A program made the translations under genes and the position numbers. Source: Aurantimonas sp. 22II-16-19i (GTDB taxonomy: Bacteria; Pseudomonadota; Alphaproteobacteria; Rhizobiales; Rhizobiaceae). From it: a stretch of DNA of 64,000 nt. Under the pieces are notes generated by a model. That model did not search any database. It was not told the DNA's origin and saw only the letters and a list, made by a program, of their open reading frames with translations. Location of the stretch: the NCBI RefSeq assembly GCF_002088275.1, contig NZ_AQQS01000020.1:44681-108680 (forward strand). The letters run 5' to 3'. This document shows, piece by piece, positions 1 to 8,737 of the stretch. Within the stretch, counting starts at the first letter, position 1; each line of letters begins with the position of its first letter.

Positions 1-276
1 GTAACCTGCGATGTCTTGCCTATTGGGTGTGGATGGTGCGAAATGTGCAACGGTGCAAGAATCCATGTCAGTTGCCAGGATAACTTTCTTTCGGTGGTGT
101 GGCATGCAGCAGACGTGGATCGGCGGGTCGCCTACGACCGTGACGGCAAGGTGACTGAGCGAGGAGAACTCGGAGCGCTCGATCTTCGAGCGGATGCGCG
201 ATCGGCGGAAAATGTAATCCCGCTAAAGCGCCGCGCGCGTCCTCGGTCGCAAGAATCGGCCCGGCGGAGTCCCTAG
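1..276 (+). CDS. Hypothetical partial ORF at left edge
   Basis: The reading frame is open from the first base and stops at 274-276, about 91 codons. The product has a Cys-rich start (Cys-Gly-Trp-Cys-Glu-Met-Cys) and a basic end. I recognise no family. The first possible internal start is a TTG at 16. It may be the 3' end of a gene beginning outside the window, or a chance open frame in GC-rich DNA; the lack of any recognisable domain makes the second just as likely. Confidence 0.22.
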   Translation, partial: VTCDVLPIGCGWCEMCNGARIHVSCQDNFLSVVWHAADVDRRVAYDRDGKVTERGELGALDLRADARSAENVIPLKRRARPRSQESARRSP

Positions 277-294
277 CGTGATTCCCGGTGCCAC

Positions 295-1416
295 ATGCGC
301 GCCGCTCTGTCCGAACTCAGAAATCGCATCTACGATGCCGTCTTCGAACCCGGCCTCTGGCTGGAGGTGTTGAGAGAGACGGAAGATCTGAGCGGTGCCG
401 CCGGCAGCAGCATGACCGTCTATGAGGCGGGCGTTCCGTTGCGCCACGTCTCGACGGCTCTCACCTCACCTCTCTTGGATCGGTTCATCGGCGAAGGGCT
501 CTGGCGGACGAGTTGCGGTATCGATCACTCCCACCGGCCCCCAGCCAGCGGCTTCGTTCGGATTGCCGGCCGCCATCCCTCCGAGTTCCTTGCATTCGAC
601 GCACAGCACGCCTTGTGGGCCGAGAGCGGTCTCTCCATTCAGGTCGAAGCCATCATTGCGATGGCGAACGATCATCTCCTCGCCGTTACCTTCGCTTGGA
701 GGAAAAGCGAGGCAACTGTCTCGCAGTCTTATCTCGATACCCTTGCGAGCGTCCATCCCGATCTTGTGAGAAGTGTTGGAATGGCGGTTCGGCTTACCCT
801 GGAAGCTGACCTCCAGAGCCTGGCGACCCTGGCCGGGCTAGGCGTTCCGGCGGCTTTGCTGACGGCATCCGGTAGGATCTGGGCGGCCAATGGCCTCTTC
901 GGCGCTCTCAACAACCTATTCGCTTTGCCGTCCTCGGAACGACCGAGGGTGCTCGACCGGGTCGTCGACGCGCTGCTCCACAGCGCGCTCGTCGAGCTTC
1001 TTTCGCCCAATGGCGCCGGTCAGGGGGAAGGGAACGTCCGATCCGTTGCTGTCCCCGCCACAGAGAGCCGTCCACCGACCGTGATGCACCTCGTCTTGCT
1101 GGCTTCTTCGAAACCGGCCTTGTTCTCTTTCGGCCGCGTTCTCCTTCTCGTATCGCCCTTGTCGCGGTCTGATCCGATAATGTCGCCGGCCATTGTGTCA
1201 GGTCTCTTCAACTTGACCCCCTCAGAGGCCAAGCTGGCGCTTTGGCTGGCAACGGGAGGTTCTCTTAAGGCTGGGGCGGCACGGTTTGGCATCACCGAAA
1301 AGTCTGCCCGCACCTATCTCGAGCGCATTTTTCGCAAAACCCGAACGGCCAGCCAAGCCGAACTAAAACTCTTGTTGAACAGTGGACCAATATCGAGGCT
1401 TTGCAGGAATATTTAG
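295..1416 (+). CDS. LuxR-type HTH transcriptional regulator
   Basis: A 373-residue DNA-binding regulator. The C-terminal 60 residues (about 305-365) form a LuxR-type helix-turn-helix: LTPSEAKLALWLATG, then the recognition-helix stretch GITEKSARTYLERIFRKT and QAELKLLL. The N-terminal 290 residues look like a PAS/sensor region, as in the alphaproteobacterial LuxR proteins that lack an autoinducer domain. No phospho-acceptor receiver domain is visible. The start is the ATG at 295. The gene stands alone; downstream lies a remnant-rich zone, so its targets cannot be inferred from context. Confidence 0.82.
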   Translation: MRAALSELRNRIYDAVFEPGLWLEVLRETEDLSGAAGSSMTVYEAGVPLRHVSTALTSPLLDRFIGEGLWRTSCGIDHSHRPPASGFVRIAGRHPSEFLAFDAQHALWAESGLSIQVEAIIAMANDHLLAVTFAWRKSEATVSQSYLDTLASVHPDLVRSVGMAVRLTLEADLQSLATLAGLGVPAALLTASGRIWAANGLFGALNNLFALPSSERPRVLDRVVDALLHSALVELLSPNGAGQGEGNVRSVAVPATESRPPTVMHLVLLASSKPALFSFGRVLLLVSPLSRSDPIMSPAIVSGLFNLTPSEAKLALWLATGGSLKAGAARFGITEKSARTYLERIFRKTRTASQAELKLLLNSGPISRLCRNI

Positions 1417-1703
1417 AGTCGCCTCTCTATTGTCGGTCTCCATCGGCCCGAATGGCCGAAGAAGAAGGATCGAAGATCGTCAGCATGGATAGTACGGGCC
1501 GGCAGCGGAACATCAGCTTCGGCGTGATGTTCAGAATGGAGCTGCCGTTCCGCACTCAACCCGAAACGAACCGCCAGCTTCGCGGTATCGCCGGAGAAAG
1601 CTTGTCACACGGCTCTCGACCTGAAATCGGACATTCGCCTGAGCAGGGGGCGGAGCCGAGAGTCTGCCCTCCACTAGCTTCGATTTGATCGAGACGGCTC
1701 GGA

Positions 1704-2006
1704 TCACCGCACCGTGCGGAAGGTCTCGCGGACATGCTCGATGAACGCCTTCAGGTGTTCCATTGCCGCGAAGTGACCGCCGCGCTGCGCCTCTGCGAAG
1801 ACGCGCAAATCGGCGAAGCGGCGCTCGGTCCAGTGGCGTGACAGGCGCATCTGCTCGCCCGGGAACATGCTGACGCCCGCTGGAAGCGGCACCGCGACGG
1901 ACGGCATTCCGTTTACCAGCAGCGCCGCCGCCTGATTGGGCGCGCGCAGATACTCGAACGACTTGGGCTCGCCGAGCGGCACTGGCTCAGCCCTTGGCTC
2001 GGCCAT
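1704..2006 (-). pseudogene. Epoxide hydrolase C-terminal fragment
   Basis: The last 65 residues match the C-terminus of the EHN/epoxide-hydrolase alpha/beta-hydrolase family: VPLPAGVSMFPGE, a HWTERR stretch, and the catalytic-histidine segment RGGHFAAMEHLKAFIEHVRETFR. Intact members are about 380-400 residues, so the N-terminal cap, the nucleophile Asp and most of the fold are missing. The first 35 residues read from the open frame do not look like this family. The upstream break abuts the TraG scrap at about 2009, which points to a recombination junction. The 1417-1703 stretch beside it holds nothing I recognise. Confidence 0.6.
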
Positions 2007-2008
2007 CT

Positions 2009-2206
2009 CATGGTCAGCCGGCAGGAAACAGCGCGCCCGCTCCTGACCGCAGCGAGATGATGCAGCTGCCGTCCTCGGACAAGATCGTTTTCGTCTCTGG
2101 AGCGCCGCCCGTGGGGGCGGAGAAGGCGCGCAACTGTGGGGACCGCCAGTTCACGGCGCGGCTCAGCATCGTCATGAGAACGTTGCGTTCGTCTTCGATA
2201 ATCTAA
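2009..2206 (+). pseudogene. TraG/VirD4 conjugal coupling protein C-terminal scrap, frameshifted
   Basis: Frame 2009 reads SRQETARPLLTAA and then stops. One frame over, the text continues EMMQLPSSDKIVFVSG, then PPVGAEKARNCGDRQFTARL. In TraG-type coupling proteins the same two blocks are continuous near the C-terminus (ETARPLLTPGE..MQLPPSDE....GTPPIRAKKARYYEDxRF), so this is a frameshifted, degenerate tail of about 60 codons. TraG/VirD4 is the ATPase that links relaxosomes to type IV secretion. No other tra or vir gene is present in the window, so only the ghost of an integrated conjugative element remains. Confidence 0.55.
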
Positions 2207-2218
2207 AGGCGGACTGTC

Positions 2219-2330
2219 CTCGTCGACCTCGGCTACAACGTCCGCCGCATCCTAGCCTGGCTGAAGCTTTTCGACGCCTTCATCTGCGATGCGATCATCA
2301 GCCTATTCGGCCCCGTGAAACCACCGTCGC
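2219..2330 (+). mobile_element. Transposase C-terminal remnant (IS5-like)
   Basis: The frame at 2219 reads LVDLGYNVRRILAWLKLFDAF, which resembles the conserved C-terminal end of IS5/IS1182-type transposases (typically YNxRRLLxWL followed by hydrophobic residues). No catalytic DDE residues or terminal inverted repeats are visible, so it is a short scrap. It directly follows the TraG remnant and fits a former mobile-element insertion site. Confidence 0.38.
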
Positions 2331-2394
2331 CGCTTAACGAGCCTTCTTCACGGATGGCCGATGATCAACGAGCGATCGGGGCGCCCTTCAACGC

Positions 2395-2434
2395 GGCGCG
2401 AGTGGGAACATTTTTCAATGTTCCCACTCGCGCC
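2395..2434. terminator. Perfect 18-bp hairpin, candidate terminator after livK
   Basis: Arms 2395-2412 and 2417-2434 are perfectly complementary (GCGCGAGTGGGAACATT and its complement, plus one outer G-C pair) around a TTTC loop. The hairpin lies 11 bp beyond the stop of the minus-strand substrate-binding protein gene. There is no T-run on the minus strand, so it is not a textbook intrinsic terminator. It could instead stabilise the 3' end of the liv mRNA or be a mobile-element end. Confidence 0.5.
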
Positions 2435-2444
2435 CGCCTCGATG

Positions 2445-3671
2445 TCACTCCGGCTTTGAGGTAGCGACGTTCTCCGGCCAGATGATCTGGTTCTTGCCGC
2501 CCTGGATCTGGGCGACCGGAACCGGGATGAAATCCGGGCCCGACTGCACCGCATGGTCCTCGGCGAACTTGGCGCGGCCGACGACGCAGTCGTAGTCGGT
2601 CTGGCTGAGCTTCTCGGCGATGGCCTTCGGATCGGTGCTGCCCGCCGCGTCGATCGCCCGCAGCGCGATCTCCATGGTGCAATAGGCGTGGGCGGTGCTG
2701 TAGGTGCCGGGATTGCCGAACTCGGCCTCGACCTTGTCGCTGAACGCCTTGTGCTCGGGGTTGAGTTCGGAGCTGAAGGTCAGGGCGGCCCAATACATGC
2801 CCTCCGCGATGTCGGCGGCCTGCTGCATGAACTCCGGCTTGGTCGGGTAGTAGATCGCTAGATGCGAGCCTTCCAGCGCCTGTTCCTTCATCTGCCGCAC
2901 GAAGGCGACGCCGGAATTCGGCACTGTGAAGACCGAGACGATCACGTCGGGCGCGGCGTCGCGAAGCTTGGAAAGCTGGGGGTAGAAGTCGGTCGTCGCG
3001 GGCGGCACGGTCTCCGTCGCCGCGACGGTCCAGCCGTCCGCCTTGAAGAGGTCGCCGATCTTTTCGGCATTGGCGATGCCGTAGTCGGTGTCCTCGACGA
3101 CGAAGGCGATCTTCTTGTCGCCCGGATCGACGGTCTCGTTGGCGAAGGCCCAGTCATAGAAGTCGTGAACGGCGGTGCCGTAGCCGTCGCTGTTCCAGTT
3201 GCCCTTCCAGTAGAGCTGGTAGCGGTCCGGATCCGCCTTGACCTTGTCGGCGATCGCCGAGCTGACCGGCTCGGCGCTGAGGATCGGCAGGTTGTACTGC
3301 GGCGCGAGTTCCATCAGCGCCAGCGTCACGTGGCTGTGCAGCGTGTCGCCGATCAACATGTTGATCTTGTCGCGGGTGATCAGCCGCTGGGCGGCGCTGA
3401 TGGCGACCTCGGGCTTGCCCGAGGTGTCCTCCATCATGAAGGTCACCTTGGGCGGGTTCTTCGTGACGTAGTCGCCCTTGCCCTCGTTCCACTCCTTGAC
3501 CGCCAGTTCCAGGCCCTGGCGATGGTCCTTGCCGGTGTTGGCCGCAGGACCGGTCAAGGGACCGACGGCGCCGATCGTGACTTCGAAGTCCTGTGCCGAC
3601 GCTGCGCCTGCGAGAAGGCTCGCGCCTATGATGCCTGCCGTAAGCAGGCCGCGGACTGCTGGAATCGTCAT
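2445..3671 (-). CDS. livK: Liv-type ABC transporter periplasmic substrate-binding protein
   Basis: A 408-residue periplasmic binding protein of the Peripla_BP_6 (leucine/isoleucine/valine-binding) family. A Sec signal peptide covers about residues 1-26 (hydrophobic GLLTAGIIGASLLAGAASA, cleavage before QDFE). It is followed by the family start VTIGAVGPLTGPAANTGKDHRQG and the lobe features MEDTSGKPEVAISAAQRLI and FVVEDTDYGI. It captures the substrate for the permease and ATPase encoded upstream. It is the last gene of the five-gene minus-strand operon, 82 bp after livM. The true substrate may be an amino acid, amide or aromatic acid; sequence alone does not say. Confidence 0.9.
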   Translation of the reverse strand: MTIPAVRGLLTAGIIGASLLAGAASAQDFEVTIGAVGPLTGPAANTGKDHRQGLELAVKEWNEGKGDYVTKNPPKVTFMMEDTSGKPEVAISAAQRLITRDKINMLIGDTLHSHVTLALMELAPQYNLPILSAEPVSSAIADKVKADPDRYQLYWKGNWNSDGYGTAVHDFYDWAFANETVDPGDKKIAFVVEDTDYGIANAEKIGDLFKADGWTVAATETVPPATTDFYPQLSKLRDAAPDVIVSVFTVPNSGVAFVRQMKEQALEGSHLAIYYPTKPEFMQQAADIAEGMYWAALTFSSELNPEHKAFSDKVEAEFGNPGTYSTAHAYCTMEIALRAIDAAGSTDPKAIAEKLSQTDYDCVVGRAKFAEDHAVQSGPDFIPVPVAQIQGGKNQIIWPENVATSKPE

Positions 3672-3753
3672 GCTGTCTCGTCTCCATGTTGCGATATCGC
3701 GATTGGGATATCCGGCTGCCAGGCGGCGGGGCGTCTTTCGTGACCGGTCTTGT

Positions 3754-4758
3754 TCAGGCGGCCTCCACCGGCTTCGATGCGGCCTCCGCGCGCTTGCGCC
3801 AGGAGGCCGGTTTCAGTCCGGCAAGGCCGGTCGGCGCAACGAAGACGAAGACGACGATGAGCCCGCCATAGAGCAGCATCCGATAGTCGCCGAAGTCTCG
3901 CAAAAGCTCGGAGGTGGCGGTCAAAAGGAGCGCGCCGTAGATCGGGCCGAAGAAGCGGCCGACGCCGCCGACGATGATCATCGCCAAGAGGCTGATCAGC
4001 ATGTCGGGCCCCGCGACGGAGGTCGGCGTCAGGATCAGGACGTAATGGGCGTAGACGGCACCGCTGAGCCCGACGATCGCGGCGCTGACGCCGAAGGCGA
4101 AGAGCTTCCAGGCGGCGAGCTTCACGCCGAGGCTCTCGGCCGCCGCCTCGGCGTCGCGGATGGCGAGGAAGGTCAGGCCCGACCGGCTCTTCAACAGTAT
4201 CAGAAGCAGGAGATGGACGCCGACGAACATGACCGCCGCGACGGCGAAGGAGCCGAAGGCGTTGCCGAGGCCAAACTCGATCGACGTCCCGCCGATCGAA
4301 ATGGGATCGAAGGGCGGAATGCCCCAGAAGCCGAGTTCACCCCTCGTGATTTCCTTCAGATTGCTGAGGACGAGGCGGACGATCTCCGCGAAGGCCAGTG
4401 TCACGATCGCCACATGCGGCATCGAGCGGATCCTGAGGATCGGAAAGCCGATGACGATACCGGCGATCGCGGCGATGACCGCCCCGAGCCAGATGGTGAT
4501 CCAGGGACTGACGCCGAAATAATGCGACACCAGCGCCGAGGCATAGGCGCCGATGGCGAAGAAGGCGTGATGGCCGAGGGTCTTCAGCCCCAAAATGCCG
4601 AGGGTGAGATTCCAGCCCGTCGCGAACACCGCGAAGATCAGGAACAGCGTCAGGACGTGCAGGACGTAGTCGTCGAGCGGCAGGAACGGGACGACGACGA
4701 GCAGCAGCGTCCAGATCAGGATGCTGCGATACGGGTGCCCTCCGAAGACTTCAAGCAT
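3754..4758 (-). CDS. livM: Liv-type ABC transporter permease (LivM family)
   Basis: A 334-residue inner-membrane permease with many hydrophobic segments. The family signature block (GLKTLGHHAFFAIGAYASAL, about residues 54-73) and the cytoplasmic-loop region RSGLTFLAIRDAEAAAESLG, which contacts the ATPase, are both visible. It pairs with the LivH-type permease upstream to form the heterodimeric channel. The gene starts 12 bp after the livH stop. The C-terminal tail is basic (KPASWRKRAEAASK). Confidence 0.9.
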   Translation of the reverse strand: MLEVFGGHPYRSILIWTLLLVVVPFLPLDDYVLHVLTLFLIFAVFATGWNLTLGILGLKTLGHHAFFAIGAYASALVSHYFGVSPWITIWLGAVIAAIAGIVIGFPILRIRSMPHVAIVTLAFAEIVRLVLSNLKEITRGELGFWGIPPFDPISIGGTSIEFGLGNAFGSFAVAAVMFVGVHLLLLILLKSRSGLTFLAIRDAEAAAESLGVKLAAWKLFAFGVSAAIVGLSGAVYAHYVLILTPTSVAGPDMLISLLAMIIVGGVGRFFGPIYGALLLTATSELLRDFGDYRMLLYGGLIVVFVFVAPTGLAGLKPASWRKRAEAASKPVEAA

Positions 4759-4770
4759 CGTCCGTCCTCC

Positions 4771-5646
4771 TCACGCGCCGCGCCCGGCAAAAAGACCCTC
4801 GGGCCGGGCCGTGATCACGGCGATCAGAAAGGCGAAGGCGATGACGTTGCTCCATTCGGACGGGACGAAGGCGACGCTGACGGATTCGATCAGGCCGAGC
4901 AGGAAGCCCGCCGCGACGGCACCTCCGAAGCTGCCGAGGCCGCCAAGAATGACCACCGCAAAGCCCTTCAGGAGATAGGACACCCCCATCCACGGATTAA
5001 CGGTGATCAGGGGCGACAAGAGGATGGCGCCGGTGCCGGCGAGGCCCGCCGAGATGGCGAAGACGATGGTGTGAACGTGCCCGGCCGGAATGCCAACGGC
5101 GAGGGCTGCCTCCGCATCCTGCGCCGTCGCCCGGACGATACGGCCGAGCTTGGTCCGGTAGAGGATCAGGCCGCAGATCCCCATCACCGCGAGCGCGACG
5201 ACGAGGATGGCGATGCGCTGCCATGGCATGCGCACCTCGCCGATGACCGCGACGCCATGGAAGAAGTATGGCACGCCCTGATACTGCTCGCCCCAGATGA
5301 GCTGGGCGCCGCTCTGCAGGAAGATCGACAGGCCGATCGTCGCGGCGATGACACTGAAGGCCCAGTCCTCCCGCTTCATCAGCGGGGCGATCGTAACTCG
5401 CTGGAGCAACGCGCCGAACACCATGATGAGGACGATGGTGGCGATGGCGGCCAGAATCACCGGCCAGCCGAGCGTGACGGCGAAAAGAAGGATGAAATAG
5501 CCCGCCAGCATCAGAAGCTCGCCATGGGCGAAGTTCAGGACGCGCGTGGTGCCGTAGATGAGCGCCAGTCCCGAACCGATCAGCGCGTAGATCGACCCGC
5601 TGATCAGCCCGTTGATCAGGGTTTCGATGAGGTGTGTGCCGCTCAA
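4771..5646 (-). CDS. livH: Liv-type ABC transporter permease (LivH family)
   Basis: A 291-residue permease with the LivH hallmarks near the N-terminus (LINGLISGSIYALIGSGLALIYGTTRVLNFAHGE, quoted in parts) and a later ATAQDAEAALAVGI loop. The best start is a TTG at 5646 overlapping the livF stop (TTGA), which implies translational coupling; no ATG lies nearby in frame. It forms the transmembrane channel with the LivM-type protein. Length is normal for the family. Confidence 0.9.
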   Translation of the reverse strand: MSGTHLIETLINGLISGSIYALIGSGLALIYGTTRVLNFAHGELLMLAGYFILLFAVTLGWPVILAAIATIVLIMVFGALLQRVTIAPLMKREDWAFSVIAATIGLSIFLQSGAQLIWGEQYQGVPYFFHGVAVIGEVRMPWQRIAILVVALAVMGICGLILYRTKLGRIVRATAQDAEAALAVGIPAGHVHTIVFAISAGLAGTGAILLSPLITVNPWMGVSYLLKGFAVVILGGLGSFGGAVAAGFLLGLIESVSVAFVPSEWSNVIAFAFLIAVITARPEGLFAGRGA

Positions 5647-6359
5647 GCCGCCGCCTCCCGAACGCCGAGATAGACGCGCTTGACCTCGGGATGTTCAAGC
5701 ATTTCCTCGCCCGATCCGCTGAGCACCACCCGGCCGCTCTCCAGGAGGTAGCCGCGATGGCTGACGGCGAAGGAGAGCTTGGCGTTCTGCTCGTTGAAGA
5801 GGATCGCGACACCTCGTTCGTTGATGGTTTTCATGATCGCAAGGACGTTCTTCACCATCGCCGGCGACAGGCCGAGGAACGGCTCGTCCATCAACAGGAT
5901 CTTCGGGTCGGCCATCAGCCCTCGGGCGATCGCCACCATCTGCTGCTGGCCGCCGCTGAGCCGGCCCGCCGTCGCCTGCAGATGCGGCTTGATCTCCGGC
6001 AGGATCTCCAAGACCCAGTCGTAGGTTTCCTGCGCTTCGGCAGCTTTCCGCACGTACGCGCCGAGCATGACGTTCTCTTCCACGCTCATGCGCGGAAACA
6101 GCCGCCGGCGCTCCAGGACGATGCTCATGCCGCGCTGCGGCCGCACGGTGGCGGGCTTCGCCTGCAATTCCTCGCCATTCAGCGAAACGACGCCTGACGA
6201 CGGCTTCTTCAGCCCCATGGCGGCTTTCAGGACAGTGCTCTTGCCGGAGCCGTTCGGTCCCATGACGGCCACCATTTCGCCGGCGCCGACGCTGATCGAC
6301 ACGTCCCAGAGGACGCGGGTCGCGCCGTAATGGACATTCACCCGTTCAAGCTGCAGCAT
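5643..6359 (-). CDS. livF: Liv-type ABC transporter ATP-binding protein (LivF family)
   Basis: A 238-residue nucleotide-binding subunit: Walker A GPNGSGKST, Q-loop region, ABC signature LSGGQQQM, and Walker B ILLMDEPFLGLSP. I chose the ATG at 6359 (MLQLERVNVHYG), because the open frame upstream is only the tail of the preceding gene. This start overlaps the livG stop by 14 bases. The SPAMVKN block after Walker B is characteristic of LivF. It powers import together with LivG. Confidence 0.9.
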   Translation of the reverse strand: MLQLERVNVHYGATRVLWDVSISVGAGEMVAVMGPNGSGKSTVLKAAMGLKKPSSGVVSLNGEELQAKPATVRPQRGMSIVLERRRLFPRMSVEENVMLGAYVRKAAEAQETYDWVLEILPEIKPHLQATAGRLSGGQQQMVAIARGLMADPKILLMDEPFLGLSPAMVKNVLAIMKTINERGVAILFNEQNAKLSFAVSHRGYLLESGRVVLSGSGEEMLEHPEVKRVYLGVREAAA

Positions 6360-7080
6360 CGATGTCGCCCAGATAGATGCTGCGGACCGCATCGTGCCCG
6401 GCGACCTCTTCCATGCCACCGGTGACCACCAGCTCGCCGCGATTGAGGAAGACGGCGTCGTCGGCGAGGTCGAGCAGCACTTCCATATTGTGCTCGACGA
6501 CGACGATGGTGGTTCGGCGTTCTTCTCGCAGACGGCGGATCAGCGACAGCAGTTCCGGAATGCTCGGGCGATCGACGCCGCCCGTCACCTCGTCGAGGAG
6601 GAGGAGGCGCGGATGCGTCGCCAGGGCGCGGGCGAGTTCCAGACGCTTGCGCTGACCGGTGCTGAGCACCCTGGCGGGATCCTCCGCCTTGGCCGTCAGA
6701 CCGACGAAGTCGACATAGGTCGCCGCCTCGTGGCGCGCTTTGGCCATCGAGGCGCCCTTGGTCGCGAGGGCGACCATGACGTTCTCGATGACGGAGAGGC
6801 CGCCAAAGGGCTGGGTGATCTGGAAGGTCCGGGCGATGCCCGAATGGCAGCGGCTGCTCGGCGACTTCGTGCTGATATTCTCGCCGAAGAAGCGGATTTT
6901 CCCCGCCGTCGGCCGCACCGCGCCGGAGATGGCGTTGAAGAGCGTCGTCTTACCGGCGCCGTTCGGGCCGAGGATCGCGGTCGTCCGCCCCTCCTCGATC
7001 GATAGGGAAACGTCGTTCAGCGCAAAGATGCCGCCGAAGGCCACCGTCAGTTGCTCCACCCGCAGAAAATCAGCCGCCAT
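6346..7080 (-). CDS. livG: Liv-type ABC transporter ATP-binding protein (LivG family)
   Basis: A 244-residue nucleotide-binding subunit starting at the ATG at 7080 (MAADFLRVEQLTVAFGG), the first in-frame start that matches the family. Walker A is GPNGAGKTT and RTFQITQPFGGLSVIENVMVAL is the LivG-specific segment. Two motifs are unusual: the signature reads LSTGQRKRLELA, and Walker B continues DEVTGGVD, where the family normally has Asp-Glu-Pro. The catalytic Glu is kept, so it is probably functional. It is the first gene of the operon; the 228-bp gap to the divergent M20 gene should hold both promoters. Confidence 0.88.
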   Translation of the reverse strand: MAADFLRVEQLTVAFGGIFALNDVSLSIEEGRTTAILGPNGAGKTTLFNAISGAVRPTAGKIRFFGENISTKSPSSRCHSGIARTFQITQPFGGLSVIENVMVALATKGASMAKARHEAATYVDFVGLTAKAEDPARVLSTGQRKRLELARALATHPRLLLLDEVTGGVDRPSIPELLSLIRRLREERRTTIVVVEHNMEVLLDLADDAVFLNRGELVVTGGMEEVAGHDAVRSIYLGDIDAAA

Positions 7081-7308
7081 CCACCATCCTCGCCCATGGG
7101 TTGGCGGAAGGCTAGTCGGCGGATGGATCGTAAGCAAGTCTGCCGAGCCACAAAATGCACAGTCCTTCATCAATAGCGTTGGCTGTCGATTTTTTGCCCT
7201 CGCTCGCCCCGTCGATCGTTGACGCAAGGCGGATCGCCTGCCTATTCAAGGAGGTGCGAGTTTCGACCTTGCGTTCCCCCTTTGCCTCTCGCTGCGAGTT
7301 CTGCGCCC

Positions 7309-8595
7309 ATGTCTCTCGATCCTAAGCTGCGCCAGGACATCCTCGATTCGGTCGAGGCGGGCTTCGAAGAGCAGATCCGTTTCACCCAGAAGCTCGTGTC
7401 CTTCCCGTCCACCCGCGGCGGCGAACACGCCATCCAGGATTTCGTCTTCCGCGAATACAAAAAGCGCGGCTATGCGCTCGACCGGTTCTCCATGGACCGC
7501 GACGCAATCCTCCGCCATCCGGGCGGCTCTCCCTGGTCCGACGAGCATTCCGACGCGCCGATCGTCGTCGGGATTCATCGTCCGCGCGAGGAGAAGGGCC
7601 GCTCGCTGATCCTGCAGTCGCATCTCGACGTGGTCCCGGCCGGGCCTGCCGGCATGTGGGAAAGCCCGCCCTTCGAGCCACGGATATCCGGCGACTGGAT
7701 GTTCGGGCGAGGCGCCGCCGACATGAAGGCGGGCGCGGCGGCAAATGTCTTCGCCATGGACGCCCTCGCCCGTCTCGGCCTGCAGCCCGCTGCCACGGTC
7801 ACCATCCAGTCGGTCGTCGAGGAGGAATCCACCGGCAACGGTGCCCTGATGGCACACCTCCGCGGCTATCAGGCGGACGCCGTGCTCGTTCCCGAGCCGG
7901 AGGACGAGATGCTGGTGCGCGCCAACACCGGTGTCCTGTGGTTCCAGGTCGAGGTGAGTGGCCTTCCGGTGCATGTCCGCGAGATGGAGACCGGCACGAA
8001 CGCGATCGACGCGACATACCGGCTGATCGCGGCGCTGCGGGAGCTAGAAGAAGCGTGGAACGCGCGCCGGCACGAGCACCCGTATTTCGACGATCTGGCT
8101 CACCCGATCAATCTGAACATCGGCAAGATCGAAGGCGGCGACTGGGCCTCTTCGGTCCCCTGCTGGTGCCGCATCGACTGCCGCATCGCGATCTATCCGG
8201 GGACCCGTGCCGCCTCCGCGGCCGAGGACATCCGCGGCTGGCTCGCTGCCTTTGCCCACGGCGATCCGTATCTGTCCAACCACCCGCCGCAGGTGACCTT
8301 CAACGGCTTCCACGCCGAAGGCTATGCGCTCGAGCCCGGGTCGGATGCCGAGGCCGTTCTCGAACGAGCCCATGTCGCCGCAGTCGGCGAACCGCTCAAG
8401 AGCTTCACCACGCCCGGCTATCTCGACACCCGCGTCTACGCCCTCTACGATCGGATTCCGGCGCTGTGCTACGGCCCGGTCTCGCGCAACGTCCACGGTT
8501 TCGACGAATGCGTCCGCCTGTCCTCGGTCAAGCGGATCAGCGGCGCTATGGCCCTGTTCATCGCCGAATGGTGCGGCACAGAATCAAAGTCGTGA
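7309..8595 (+). CDS. M20-family deacylase/peptidase (ArgE/DapE-like)
   Basis: A 428-residue metallohydrolase of the M20 ArgE/DapE/CPG2 group, which removes acyl or aminoacyl groups from an amide. Visible metal-site elements are SHLDVVPAG (His-x-Asp), GRGAADMKAG (bridging Asp), VVEEESTGNG (the Glu pair) and a C-terminal NVHGFDE histidine. I use the ATG at 7309; a strong AAGGAGG at 7247-7253 is too far upstream for it, so an in-frame TTG at 7282 remains possible. It is divergent from the Liv importer, suggesting that it hydrolyses the imported amide or acyl-amino acid. That link is inference. Confidence 0.85.
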   Translation: MSLDPKLRQDILDSVEAGFEEQIRFTQKLVSFPSTRGGEHAIQDFVFREYKKRGYALDRFSMDRDAILRHPGGSPWSDEHSDAPIVVGIHRPREEKGRSLILQSHLDVVPAGPAGMWESPPFEPRISGDWMFGRGAADMKAGAAANVFAMDALARLGLQPAATVTIQSVVEEESTGNGALMAHLRGYQADAVLVPEPEDEMLVRANTGVLWFQVEVSGLPVHVREMETGTNAIDATYRLIAALRELEEAWNARRHEHPYFDDLAHPINLNIGKIEGGDWASSVPCWCRIDCRIAIYPGTRAASAAEDIRGWLAAFAHGDPYLSNHPPQVTFNGFHAEGYALEPGSDAEAVLERAHVAAVGEPLKSFTTPGYLDTRVYALYDRIPALCYGPVSRNVHGFDECVRLSSVKRISGAMALFIAEWCGTESKS

Positions 8596-8737
8596 CGTCG
8601 GCGCATCCCGGGGGATCGTCCGCCGGCAAATGCGGCGCAAGGCCCGGATAGACATGGCTCTGACGCCGAATTTCGGCCGACGCGGAAAAATTCGGGTTGA
8701 CTACGGTCACGCGTGGCCATGTTGAAGGATCGAGATC

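Noticed and set aside
3478..5673. A 731-codon open frame on the plus strand
   Set aside because: It runs antisense to livM and livH, is extremely rich in Asp, Arg and Gly with no domain, and is the usual shadow of GC-rich coding DNA.
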